In this document: piece after piece, positions 50,747-58,887 of the stretch
How the letters are laid out: each line of letters begins with the position of its first letter
Numbering within the stretch: position 1 is the first letter of the stretch
Assembly: GCF_014306625.1 (NCBI RefSeq)
Contig: NZ_JACRYL010000007.1
Span: forward strand, 146,431-210,430
Source: Pedobacter fastidiosus
GTDB taxonomy: Bacteria > Bacteroidota > Bacteroidia > Sphingobacteriales > Sphingobacteriaceae
Reading direction: 5' to 3'
DNA: 64,000 nucleotides
Made by a program: the position numbers and the translations under genes
The notes under the pieces: generated by a model
What the model was told of the DNA's origin: nothing
The model's input: only the letters and a program-made list of their open reading frames with translations
The model's database searches: none

Positions 50747-52873
50747 ATGAAAAAGCCACTCATATTAAGCTTATTTGTAATGGCACTTTTTAGTTGCAAA
50801 CAAACCAAAAATGCGGCACAAAAAATTACTTTAATGAACTACCCCGAAACGAGAAAAGATACTACAACAGATAATTATTTTGGAACATCCGTAGCCGATC
50901 CTTATCGCTGGCTAGAAGACGACAATGCGCCAGAAACCAAAAAATGGGTGGAAGCAGAAAATAAAGTAACCCAAAATTACCTTTCACAAATTCCCTTTCG
51001 TGCAGATATAAAAAGAAGGCTTACCGAATTATGGAATTACCCTAAAGAGGGCGCTCCATTTAAGGCAGGCGAATACTATTTATTTACCAAGAACAACGGT
51101 TTACAAAATCAAAGCATTTGGTACATTAAAAAAGGATTAGATGGAATTGAAGAGGTATTTTTAGATCCGAATAAACTCTCTGCCGATGGAACTGCGTCGG
51201 TTTCGATTTTGGGCATCTCCCACAATAAAAAATATTTGGCTTATTCTATCGCCCAGTCTGGTTCAGATTGGAGCAATATTTATGTTATGGATCTTGCAAG
51301 CAAAACCAAATTAGTTGATGAGTTAAAATGGACCAAATTTTCTGGTGCAGCATGGAAAGGCGATGGCTTTTATTACAGCAAATATGATGAGCCAGCCAAG
51401 GGCACAGAACTATCTGCGGCCAACAAATTTCAAAAGGTGTATTTCCATAAACTTGGCGATGAGCAAAAAGAAGATGAATTGATTTTCGAAGATAAAAGCA
51501 ATCCAAACTTATATTTTGGAGCTGATGTTACCGAAGATGAACACTTCTTAATTCTTTATTCTAGCGCTGGTACTTCAGGAAATGCATTGTTTTATCAAGA
51601 CTTGAAAGCGCCTCAAAGTAAAATCTCATTATTGGTAAAAGGTTTTGAAAACAACCACAGCATTGTGGAGAATGTAGGCGATAAACTTTTGCTGAACACC
51701 GATTTAGGCGCTGAAAACAAGCAAGTCGTTTTAATTGATCCGAAAAATGCTGATCCAAAAAACTGGCAAAAAATTATTCCAGAATCTAACTTGGCTTTGG
51801 AAAACGTTGGAACTGGAGGAGGCTATTTATGGGCTTCCTATTTAAAAGATGCCAGCACAAATATTATTCAATTCGATCTTTCTGGCAAAAAAATTGGCGA
51901 AGTAAAACTCCCGGCAATTGGAACGGTAGACAGCTTTGGCGGTTACAAAGATGATCAAGAATTTTTCTATACTTTTTCCAACTTCACAACGCCGGGTACC
52001 ATCTACAAATATGATGTAGCGAAGGCAACCTCTACACTTTATAGAAAAACTGAACTTAAATTAAATACTGATCCGTATGAAACAAATCAGGTTTTTTATC
52101 CTTCGAAAGATGGAACAAAAGTGCCCATGTTTATTGTTCATAAAAAGGGTATTGTTTTAGATGGAAACAATCCTGTTTATCTTTATGGTTATGGCGGTTT
52201 CCAGATTAATTTAACTCCGGGATTTAGCTTATCCAGAATGATGTTTTTAGAAAAGGGTGGTATTTACGTTCAACCGAGTTTACGTGGCGGAAGCGAATAT
52301 GGTGAAGCTTGGCACAAAGCCGGAATGCTGGAAAAGAAACAAAATGTTTTTGATGATTTTATTGCAGCAGCTGAATATCTGATCAAAGAAAAATATACTA
52401 ATCCTTCAAAAATTGCAATTGCAGGTGGTTCAAATGGCGGTCTTTTGGTTGGCGCCTGTATGACTCAAAGGCCTGATCTTTTTAAGGTTGCTTTGCCTGC
52501 TGTTGGCGTTTTGGACATGTTGCGTTACCATAAATTTACGGTTGGTTGGGGCTGGATGGTGGAATATGGAAGTAGTGATAAGAAAGAAGACTTTGAGTAT
52601 TTAATTAAATATTCTCCGCTTCACAATATCAAGACTGGGGTTAAATATCCGGCTACACTAATTACCACTGGCGATCATGATGATCGCGTAGTGCCAGCTC
52701 ACTCTTTTAAATTTGCAGCTACGCTCCAAGAAAAATACAAGGGAGAAAATCCAATTTTAATCAGGATTGAAACTAAAGCAGGGCATGGTGCTGGCAAACC
52801 AACTACTAAACTAATTGAGGAAGCAAGCGATGCCTGGAGTTTTGTATTTCAGAATTTAGGGATGAATTGGTAG
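50747..52873 (+). CDS. Prolyl oligopeptidase family (S9A) lipoprotein
   Basis: Cleaves short peptides after proline, in the periplasm or outer-membrane linked. An N-terminal lipobox (LILSLFVMALFSCKQ) suggests a lipoprotein. The N-terminal propeller begins DPYRWLEDDNAPETKKWVEAEN. The peptidase domain has GYGGFQINLTPGFS, GGSEYGEAWHKAG, IAGGSNGGLLVGACMTQRPDLF (serine in GGSNGG), TTGDHDDRVVPAHSFKF (aspartate), and AGHGAGKPT (histidine). At 708 residues it has the expected length. It is transcribed alone. The call is secure; the physiological substrate is unknown. Confidence 0.96.
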   Translation: MKKPLILSLFVMALFSCKQTKNAAQKITLMNYPETRKDTTTDNYFGTSVADPYRWLEDDNAPETKKWVEAENKVTQNYLSQIPFRADIKRRLTELWNYPKEGAPFKAGEYYLFTKNNGLQNQSIWYIKKGLDGIEEVFLDPNKLSADGTASVSILGISHNKKYLAYSIAQSGSDWSNIYVMDLASKTKLVDELKWTKFSGAAWKGDGFYYSKYDEPAKGTELSAANKFQKVYFHKLGDEQKEDELIFEDKSNPNLYFGADVTEDEHFLILYSSAGTSGNALFYQDLKAPQSKISLLVKGFENNHSIVENVGDKLLLNTDLGAENKQVVLIDPKNADPKNWQKIIPESNLALENVGTGGGYLWASYLKDASTNIIQFDLSGKKIGEVKLPAIGTVDSFGGYKDDQEFFYTFSNFTTPGTIYKYDVAKATSTLYRKTELKLNTDPYETNQVFYPSKDGTKVPMFIVHKKGIVLDGNNPVYLYGYGGFQINLTPGFSLSRMMFLEKGGIYVQPSLRGGSEYGEAWHKAGMLEKKQNVFDDFIAAAEYLIKEKYTNPSKIAIAGGSNGGLLVGACMTQRPDLFKVALPAVGVLDMLRYHKFTVGWGWMVEYGSSDKKEDFEYLIKYSPLHNIKTGVKYPATLITTGDHDDRVVPAHSFKFAATLQEKYKGENPILIRIETKAGHGAGKPTTKLIEEASDAWSFVFQNLGMNW

Positions 52874-53060
52874 TTCCACGTTCTTTAATTACTTTTCCTC
52901 GCAAGACAAAAAAGCATTTCCCACTAAATCTATAGACCAATTATAATTTGCATTAAACGGTAAATAATCAATATGTTTTGTTTTATAAGAGCTTAGAGCA
53001 TATAAAATACTGATTCTAATTGCATTACAGAATTATCTAGAATATTTCTAAATAGAGGAA

Positions 53061-53087
53061 TTGATAATAGTTTATTTTGTAACTTTG
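53061..53087 (+). promoter_or_regulatory. Promoter of the ferredoxin-NADP reductase gene
   Basis: TTG at 53061-53063 is followed after 16 bp by TAACTTTG at 53080-53087, a full TAnnTTTG match. The predicted transcript starts about 10 nt before the ATG at 53104, so the leader is very short. Confidence 0.55.
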
Positions 53088-53103
53088 CATCAAATTTTTT
53101 TGA

Positions 53104-54114
53104 ATGATCTCTACTGATATAGCCGTAATAGGCGCTGGTCCGGTTGGTTTATTTGCCATTTTTGAAGCCGGTTTATTAAAAATGCGTTGCCATTTAATTG
53201 ATTACCTTCCGCAAGTTGGTGGTCAGCTTTCTGAAATTTACCCTAAGAAACCCATTTACGATATTCCGGGTTATCCTTCTGTTTTAGCTCAGGAGCTTGT
53301 AGATAATTTAATGGAACAGGCAAAACCATTCCATCCTACTTTTACTTTGGGCGAACGGATTGAAGGCTTGGAAAAACGTGGCGAAGCTGATTTTGTTTTA
53401 ACTACAAATATGGGCACTATAATCGAGGCTAAGGTTGTGGTTATTGCTGGTGGTTTAGGTTGCTTTGAGCCACGTAAACCTGCCGTAGAAAATCTTGAGA
53501 ATTTCGAGAATGGAAAAGGCGTTAACTACATGATTCTTGATCCAGAAAAATATCGCAACCAGAAAATGGTGATTGCCGGTGGTGGTGATTCGGCTTTAGA
53601 TTGGACAATTTATTTAGCTGAGGTTTGTTCTGAACTAACCTTGATTCACAGAAGTGAGAGCTTCCGTGGTGCTCCAGATTCGGTTGCTAAAGTTATGGCA
53701 TTGGCCGAAAGTGGAAAAATCAACTTGGTTTTAAACAGTAACCTTCACGCTGTACATGGTGGCGATAAACTTGAGAAAGTAGAAATTGTTCAAAACCGCA
53801 GCATGGAAAAATCCATGGTTGATGCAGATCATTTAATTCCTTTGTTTGGCTTGAGTCCTAAATTGGGCCCAATTGAAGATTGGAATTTAAACATCAGCAA
53901 AAGTGCCATTGAAGTAAATACCGATGATTATTCGACCAACATTCCGGGTATTTACGCAATTGGAGATATTAATACTTATCCAAATAAATTGAAATTGATT
54001 CTTTGTGGATTCCACGAGGCGGCATTAATGAGCCACAGCGCTTATTCTTACATGAATCCTGGTATTAAATACACAATGAAATATACCACGGTTAACGGAG
54101 TTTCAGAATTTTAA
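53104..54114 (+). CDS. Ferredoxin-NADP+ reductase, thioredoxin-reductase-like type
   Basis: Transfers electrons between NADPH and ferredoxin via FAD. The 336-residue protein has the FAD-binding GAGPVGLFAIFEAG at its start, the YDIPGYPSVLAQELV segment of the TrxR-like FNR group, VVIAGGLGCFEPRKP, the NADP-binding AGGGDSALDWTIYL, and the C-terminal AIGDINTYPNKLKLILCGFHEAALM (quoted in pieces as GDINTYP and CGFHEA). It lacks the thioredoxin-reductase CxxC motif, which supports FNR over TrxR. The ferredoxin gene 67 bp downstream is the probable partner. The start is the first ATG after a good promoter. Confidence 0.93.
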   Translation: MISTDIAVIGAGPVGLFAIFEAGLLKMRCHLIDYLPQVGGQLSEIYPKKPIYDIPGYPSVLAQELVDNLMEQAKPFHPTFTLGERIEGLEKRGEADFVLTTNMGTIIEAKVVVIAGGLGCFEPRKPAVENLENFENGKGVNYMILDPEKYRNQKMVIAGGGDSALDWTIYLAEVCSELTLIHRSESFRGAPDSVAKVMALAESGKINLVLNSNLHAVHGGDKLEKVEIVQNRSMEKSMVDADHLIPLFGLSPKLGPIEDWNLNISKSAIEVNTDDYSTNIPGIYAIGDINTYPNKLKLILCGFHEAALMSHSAYSYMNPGIKYTMKYTTVNGVSEF

Positions 54115-54124
54115 GTTTTGAGGT

Positions 54125-54152
54125 AAAATAGTTTTTTATAGAAAACTATTTT
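54125..54152. repeat. Perfect 11-bp inverted repeat ahead of the ferredoxin gene
   Basis: AAAATAGTTTT (54125-54135) and AAAACTATTTT (54142-54152) pair exactly with a 6-nt loop. It lies between the reductase stop and the ferredoxin -7 box, covering where a -33 box would be. It may be a weak terminator of the reductase gene or a repressor operator. Confidence 0.6.
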
Positions 54153-54155
54153 ATC

Positions 54156-54163
54156 TAAGTTTG
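54156..54163 (+). promoter_or_regulatory. -7 promoter box of the ferredoxin gene
   Basis: TAAGTTTG is a full TAnnTTTG match, 18 nt before the ATG at 54182. No clear -33 TTTG is present; the inverted repeat occupies that place. Confidence 0.5.
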
Positions 54164-54181
54164 CGCTAATAAGCGAGCAAA

Positions 54182-54508
54182 ATGGAAAACAACATTACAA
54201 TATACATGCAAGAACCGGATGGTTCAGTTACATCTCACGAGGCACCAACAGATATGGGCTTAAGTTTGATGGAGTTTTTAAAAGCATCTGAATATGATAT
54301 TTTAGCTACTTGCGGTGGCATGGCGCTTTGTGCAACTTGTTGTGTTGATGTTTTGGAGGGCGAAGAGAAGCTTAATGAAATGACAGATGACGAGTATGCA
54401 ATGCTTGATACTTTGCCAGATTTACTTCCAAATTCTCGTTTAGCTTGCCAATTGCAACTAAATAACAACATGGAAGGCTTAAAGGTAAAATTACACGGCG
54501 TAAGCTAG
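54182..54508 (+). CDS. 2Fe-2S ferredoxin (adrenodoxin type)
   Basis: A small electron carrier of 108 residues. The cluster ligands are present as CGGMALCATC (C-x5-C-x2-C) and the later cysteine in SRLACQL. The surrounding GMALCATCCVDVLEGEEKL and MTDDEYAMLDTLPDLLPNS are typical of vertebrate-type/adrenodoxin-like bacterial ferredoxins. It lies 67 bp downstream of a ferredoxin-NADP reductase gene, which very probably reduces it. A terminator follows at once. The redox clients cannot be deduced. Confidence 0.94.
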   Translation: MENNITIYMQEPDGSVTSHEAPTDMGLSLMEFLKASEYDILATCGGMALCATCCVDVLEGEEKLNEMTDDEYAMLDTLPDLLPNSRLACQLQLNNNMEGLKVKLHGVS

Positions 54509-54531
54509 TATTTAAAACAATATAAAGATAT

Positions 54532-54559
54532 GGCGATACTGAAAAGTGTCGCCTTTTTT
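54532..54559 (+). terminator. Terminator after the ferredoxin gene
   Basis: GGCGATACT (54532-54540) pairs with AGTGTCGCC (54545-54553), with one G-U wobble and a GAAA loop, followed by six Ts. Confidence 0.85.
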
Positions 54560-54579
54560 GTTATTCGTTATTACGTGGC

Positions 54580-54759
54580 ACGAAGTTAAACAACAGTCCA
54601 TTTGGAACAAATCTCAATGCCGTATCGCTGGTCGAGATTTGTGAATTTGAAATACACTTAAAGGATTAAAAATCCTTAGCTCGCAAGACGGGATTACAAA
54701 TCCCGACTAACTGAAGAATAAGATTGCTTCTTGCCTCGCAATGACGACTAATTGAGAAA
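54580..54759. repeat. REP-like elements downstream of the ferredoxin and GH2 genes
   Basis: The region has GCTGGTCGAGATTTG (54629-54645), which recurs inverted near 49661-49680, short palindromes GGATT/AATCC and CGGGATT/AATCCCG, and at 54721-54750 a GATTGCTTC ... CCTCGCAATGACG element of a form widely dispersed in bacterial genomes as REP-type repeats. No gene is seen. Confidence 0.55.
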
Positions 54760-57354
54760 TTAATTAACCTCTACCCTTTTTCGCTCCACATTCCAGCCGT
54801 AAATTTCTATGGCCAGATTGCTTTGAGATCCAGTGTATTCAACTACAACAGTTTTGCTTTCACCTGGCAAAACGCTTACATAATTATCATTATAAAAAGC
54901 AGGTAAAATTCGTTTACCGGTTTCATTATCAATTAAAGCAATTCGGTTAAAAAATGCTACTGGATTGCCAATTACATTGCTCAATAAAACCTCAATCTTC
55001 CCCTTACTTTTTTGAGATGCGGTAACGTTTAATGGAGCAGATTTAAGCTCTTTATATTCGCCATCTTTTCCCGCTAACCAATAAAGGTTTTCACTTAAAA
55101 CATTTTGCTTTTCGTTTAATATTTTAAGCGACACAAAGACGCCTTCTTTTTTATCCAATTTCTCCAAAAAATCATTCAGTGGGAAAAACTTTCTTACGGA
55201 TGATGCCCCAATAGAATTAAAAACCTGAGAATAGAAGTATTCTTTTCCCTGCATATCATAAGCCTTTGCCTGCACCATTAAGTTGTTTCGATCGGTTAAT
55301 CCGTTATTTACTACGATAACCATACTATCCGTTGGATTCATCATGATGTGCAATGGCTCACTACCTTTTCTTAAACCATATAAACAAGCATTGGGATCTA
55401 AATAATAATCGTACATCTGACCACGTAAAGCTGTCCAAGGGTTTTGAGTTTTCCATATGATCGAACCCGTGTACCATTCCCACATATGCGAAGAAAAACC
55501 TTCCATTAAAGCTCTGTATTGATCGTAATTTACAAGTTGAGCCTTCATGGCGAAGTCTTTGGCATCTTTCGCTTTTCCATAAGGATTAATGTGTTCATCG
55601 TAACCAATGTATTTATGGTATTCCCAAACAGAATCGGTTTTACTTTTAAATTGCGGGGCGATTAAATTCTCTTGCGGAATAAACCTTTCTAACGATTCGT
55701 AATCTCCAACACCAACAGAACCTACTTCAGAATTGTAAGGAAAAGTTCGAGTTGCCCAAAAACTTTTAGGATCTTGAATGCCGTACGGACCATCGCCATT
55801 CCCTCCTATTGTATTGTAAGACATTTTATCGCTATTAGAAAAATCGAACAAGATTCTAGTGCCATCCAGCCTTGGTAGGATTTCATTTTTTAAGGGTTCA
55901 AGGATATCTTCTGGCGGTGTAATTTCATTCCCTCCACACCAAAAAGCTAATGAGGCATGATTTCGGATCATTTTTATCTGATCTTCTATCGCTGTTAAAA
56001 CCAAAGGGTGATTATCAGGATAATTTCTCCTGGTCCATTGGTCTTCCTTTTTCATAGGATCTACCCAACGGCCGTTACAATCGCCACTGAACCAAAAATC
56101 TTGAAAAACCAGCAAACCATATTTGTCACACGCATTATAAAATTCGGGTCTTTCTAAAATTGCACCGCCCCAAATCCGAATCAAATTTAGGTTCATATCT
56201 TTATGGTAACGAACCTCAGCATCGTAGCGGGCATCACTAAAACGAAGCATAGCATCAGATATGATCCAGTTTCCGCCCTTAATAAAAATCTTTTGTCCGT
56301 TTACGTAAGCGCCCATGCTTTTGGTTTCTTCATTCCAAATGTTATCGATTTGGCGAATGCCTACGTTTAAAATTTCTTGATCTAAGACTTGATTCCCACT
56401 AACAAACTTAATATTCAATGGATATAAATCTTGTTTACCATAACCATTTGGCCACCAAAGTTTCGGGTTTTCTAAAACGAGATCAGGTAATCTCACTTCA
56501 GTGTTTGCAGGCGAAATAGTCACGTTTTTCTTTACCAACTTACCTGCCATTTCGTATTGCAAAATTCCAGAGATGGGTTTTCCTGTTGGATTTTCGACTT
56601 CGACTGAGACCTTTATGGTTGCAGGCTGTTGCTTGGCATCTGGTAATCTTTTGCCAGGAACTAACGTTACTACATGCGGATTTTGGATTTTAATACTATG
56701 TGTTTTCTCAATAGTAACCTTATCCCAAATCCCGGTATTGCGATCTCGAGTGGGCTGAATCCAATCCCATCCTGCAGTATATTGTGTGGTTAAGCCTTTT
56801 GCAATCGTACCATCGCCGCCCTGACCGCCATTAGCATTGCCGGGAAAATCTGGTGGATAAACAATTACTGCAATTCTATTTTTGCCTGTTGATGAAAGCA
56901 GCTTGGTAATGTTATATTGTGCCCGCAAATGCATTCCCTCTAGGATTTTCTGGTTTACCTTTTTCCCATTAAGATAGATTTCTGCTTTATAATTTATGCC
57001 TCGAAACTGAAGCCAAACTTGCTCATTACCAACTGCTTTTTCTTCGAAATCTTTTACAAACCAATAGGTATAGTAATCGTTACCGGTTTTATAGATGTCG
57101 GGGATTTTTTCATTGTTCATTCCATAGAAAGGATCAGGAACTTTTTTATTGTTTAAAAGTGTTGTTAATATAGTTCCGGGAACGGTAGCAGGCATCCAAT
57201 TATTTAGTGGAGCGCTTGATTTAGACAATTGATAACCATCAGCATTTGTTTCTTTTACATTTAGGCAAACCCAACCAGAATTTAATTCATAAGGTTGTTG
57301 CGCATAAACTGAAGCGGTTATAAAGAGCAGTAAAATCAGGGATATTTTTTTCAT
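54760..57354 (-). CDS. Glycoside hydrolase family 2, exo-glucosaminidase/mannosidase-like
   Basis: An exported glycosidase of 864 residues with a signal peptide (KKISLILLLFITASVYAQ). Early motifs, WMPATVPGTILTTLLNN, DPFYGMNNEKIPDIY, and WLQFRGINYKAEIYLNGKKV, mark the GH2 sugar-binding domain. The central immunoglobulin-like domain precedes a TIM barrel with IFIKGGNWIISDAML, LIRIWGGAILE, and the acid/base ASLAFWCGGNEITPP. Overall it resembles exo-beta-D-glucosaminidases or beta-mannosidases more than beta-galactosidases. It lies beside a GH29 alpha-fucosidase on the same strand, suggesting joint glycan breakdown. The exact substrate is uncertain. Confidence 0.9.
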   Translation of the reverse strand: MKKISLILLLFITASVYAQQPYELNSGWVCLNVKETNADGYQLSKSSAPLNNWMPATVPGTILTTLLNNKKVPDPFYGMNNEKIPDIYKTGNDYYTYWFVKDFEEKAVGNEQVWLQFRGINYKAEIYLNGKKVNQKILEGMHLRAQYNITKLLSSTGKNRIAVIVYPPDFPGNANGGQGGDGTIAKGLTTQYTAGWDWIQPTRDRNTGIWDKVTIEKTHSIKIQNPHVVTLVPGKRLPDAKQQPATIKVSVEVENPTGKPISGILQYEMAGKLVKKNVTISPANTEVRLPDLVLENPKLWWPNGYGKQDLYPLNIKFVSGNQVLDQEILNVGIRQIDNIWNEETKSMGAYVNGQKIFIKGGNWIISDAMLRFSDARYDAEVRYHKDMNLNLIRIWGGAILERPEFYNACDKYGLLVFQDFWFSGDCNGRWVDPMKKEDQWTRRNYPDNHPLVLTAIEDQIKMIRNHASLAFWCGGNEITPPEDILEPLKNEILPRLDGTRILFDFSNSDKMSYNTIGGNGDGPYGIQDPKSFWATRTFPYNSEVGSVGVGDYESLERFIPQENLIAPQFKSKTDSVWEYHKYIGYDEHINPYGKAKDAKDFAMKAQLVNYDQYRALMEGFSSHMWEWYTGSIIWKTQNPWTALRGQMYDYYLDPNACLYGLRKGSEPLHIMMNPTDSMVIVVNNGLTDRNNLMVQAKAYDMQGKEYFYSQVFNSIGASSVRKFFPLNDFLEKLDKKEGVFVSLKILNEKQNVLSENLYWLAGKDGEYKELKSAPLNVTASQKSKGKIEVLLSNVIGNPVAFFNRIALIDNETGKRILPAFYNDNYVSVLPGESKTVVVEYTGSQSNLAIEIYGWNVERKRVEVN

Positions 57355-57534
57355 TATAATTTTTTAAATGCTTTGGGTTTTATCGTTCATTTTAAACCCG
57401 ATAGAACGGAAAGCCCAAAGCGAGGGATAGCCTGTGCGTATTTTGGGAAAGCGAGGACTTGAAGTGATAGCGGGGCTTTCGGCTGCCATTATAACTGAAC
57501 TGCTCGTTTTCAAAATTTAATTTAAAAACAGATT
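57355..57534. repeat. Intergenic repeat between the GH29 and GH2 genes
   Basis: Contains GGGGCTTTCGGCTGCCATTATAA and the preceding GAGGGATAGCC and AGTGATAGCGG words (each cited in part), the style of dispersed intergenic repeats in Pedobacter-like genomes. A related pair of words occurs inverted at 49739-49795. No gene or hairpin terminator is seen. Confidence 0.45.
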
Positions 57535-58860
57535 TTATTCTACCTCTAGCACAACCACATTATCTATCTCATTATTATTAAAGATGGTAGACAATTCTAA
57601 TTTGCCCTTTTTTAGCGTGTATTTAGCCGGAGTACCGCCATTTAGTAAATACGCTTTTTTTATTTTTTTAAAAGGCACAGGCGCATAAGTAATTGCGGTC
57701 GTTTTTGGATCTAAAATATGAAGGTATATTTTTTTTCCATTCTGAGTTGAACTCCAAGATTCAGTTGGTTTAGCAAAGCCTGCTTTGGTATTATAAATGC
57801 TTTCTCCATAAATTTTAAGCCAATCACCCATCGAGTTTAAGCGAGTTATAAACTCTGGTTGAATTTCTCCATTTGGCATCGGCCCCATGTTAAGCAATAA
57901 ATTTGCGCCCAAACTACTGGCTTTAACCAGCGTATGGATCAATTCGGTCTTACTTTTATAATTGTTATCGGTTAAATTAAAGCCCCAAGAACCATTCATG
58001 GTTACGCAGGCCTCTAATGGCACCTGTGCACTTGCTTCTTGAAAGCTTAAGCCAGATTTATTTTCGCCTGGCAAATCCTGTTCAAACATTTGAAAATCTT
58101 CTCCAGGAAATGGCGAAAGGTGATGATTATTGCCAATCATACATTGAGGTTGTAATTTATGAATAAGGCCATAAATTTCGTTGTATTTCCAATCGATACG
58201 CGAAGACCGATCTGCAGAACCTTCAGGAGCAGTTTGATCCCAATGGCCGTCGAACCATATCCCTCCAATTTCACCATAATTGGTTAATAATTCTGTTAAT
58301 TGATTTTTCATAAAAGCGAGATAGCTGGCATAATCGCCATGGCCCTTACGACCGCTAGATTGCCCAGTTTTGCCTGTTTCATGTGGATAATCTTCTCGTC
58401 GCCAATCTAGCAAAGAGTAATATAAATAGAGTTTAATTCCTTGTTTATGACATTCATCAGCCATCATTTTTACAATATCCTTTTTGTAAGGTGTATTCAT
58501 GATGTTAAAATCCGAATATTTGGTATCCCACATACTGAAACCATCGTGATGCCTTGTAATGAGTGTAATATACTTCATACCGGCATTTTTTGCCGTGCTT
58601 ACCCATTTGGCCGCATCGAAATCGATTGGGTTAAAAAACTTTTCTAAACGGCTGTAACTTTCTACGGTTACTTTTCGCTCATTCATAACCCACTCCCCGC
58701 TGCCGGGAATACTAAATGGCCCCCAGTGGATAAAAAGGCCGAAACGAGCATCAGAAAACCATTCTCTTTGTTTTAAATTGGATTCAGTTGGCTTATAATC
58801 TTGAGCTTTTAAACATAAATTAAAAAATAGGATAAAGCTTACTAATACTAGTTTTTTCAT
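57535..58860 (-). CDS. Alpha-L-fucosidase, GH29
   Basis: Removes terminal alpha-linked fucose from glycans. The exported protein (signal KKLVLVSFILFFNLCLKAQ) has 441 residues. Family motifs are RFGLFIHWGPFSIPGSGEW, NAGMKYITLITRHHDGFSMWDTKYSDFN (pieces TRHHDGFSMWD), LYLYYSLLDW, and the nucleophile aspartate in GGIWFDGHWD. The later LLLNMGPMPNGEIQPEF is a further GH29 hallmark. A short C-terminal beta domain ends NVVVLEVE. It is upstream of the GH2 gene on the same strand with a 180-bp gap. The call is secure. Confidence 0.94.
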   Translation of the reverse strand: MKKLVLVSFILFFNLCLKAQDYKPTESNLKQREWFSDARFGLFIHWGPFSIPGSGEWVMNERKVTVESYSRLEKFFNPIDFDAAKWVSTAKNAGMKYITLITRHHDGFSMWDTKYSDFNIMNTPYKKDIVKMMADECHKQGIKLYLYYSLLDWRREDYPHETGKTGQSSGRKGHGDYASYLAFMKNQLTELLTNYGEIGGIWFDGHWDQTAPEGSADRSSRIDWKYNEIYGLIHKLQPQCMIGNNHHLSPFPGEDFQMFEQDLPGENKSGLSFQEASAQVPLEACVTMNGSWGFNLTDNNYKSKTELIHTLVKASSLGANLLLNMGPMPNGEIQPEFITRLNSMGDWLKIYGESIYNTKAGFAKPTESWSSTQNGKKIYLHILDPKTTAITYAPVPFKKIKKAYLLNGGTPAKYTLKKGKLELSTIFNNNEIDNVVVLEVE

Positions 58861-58887
58861 CAGGAATATTTAGTTTATAGTGAAATG

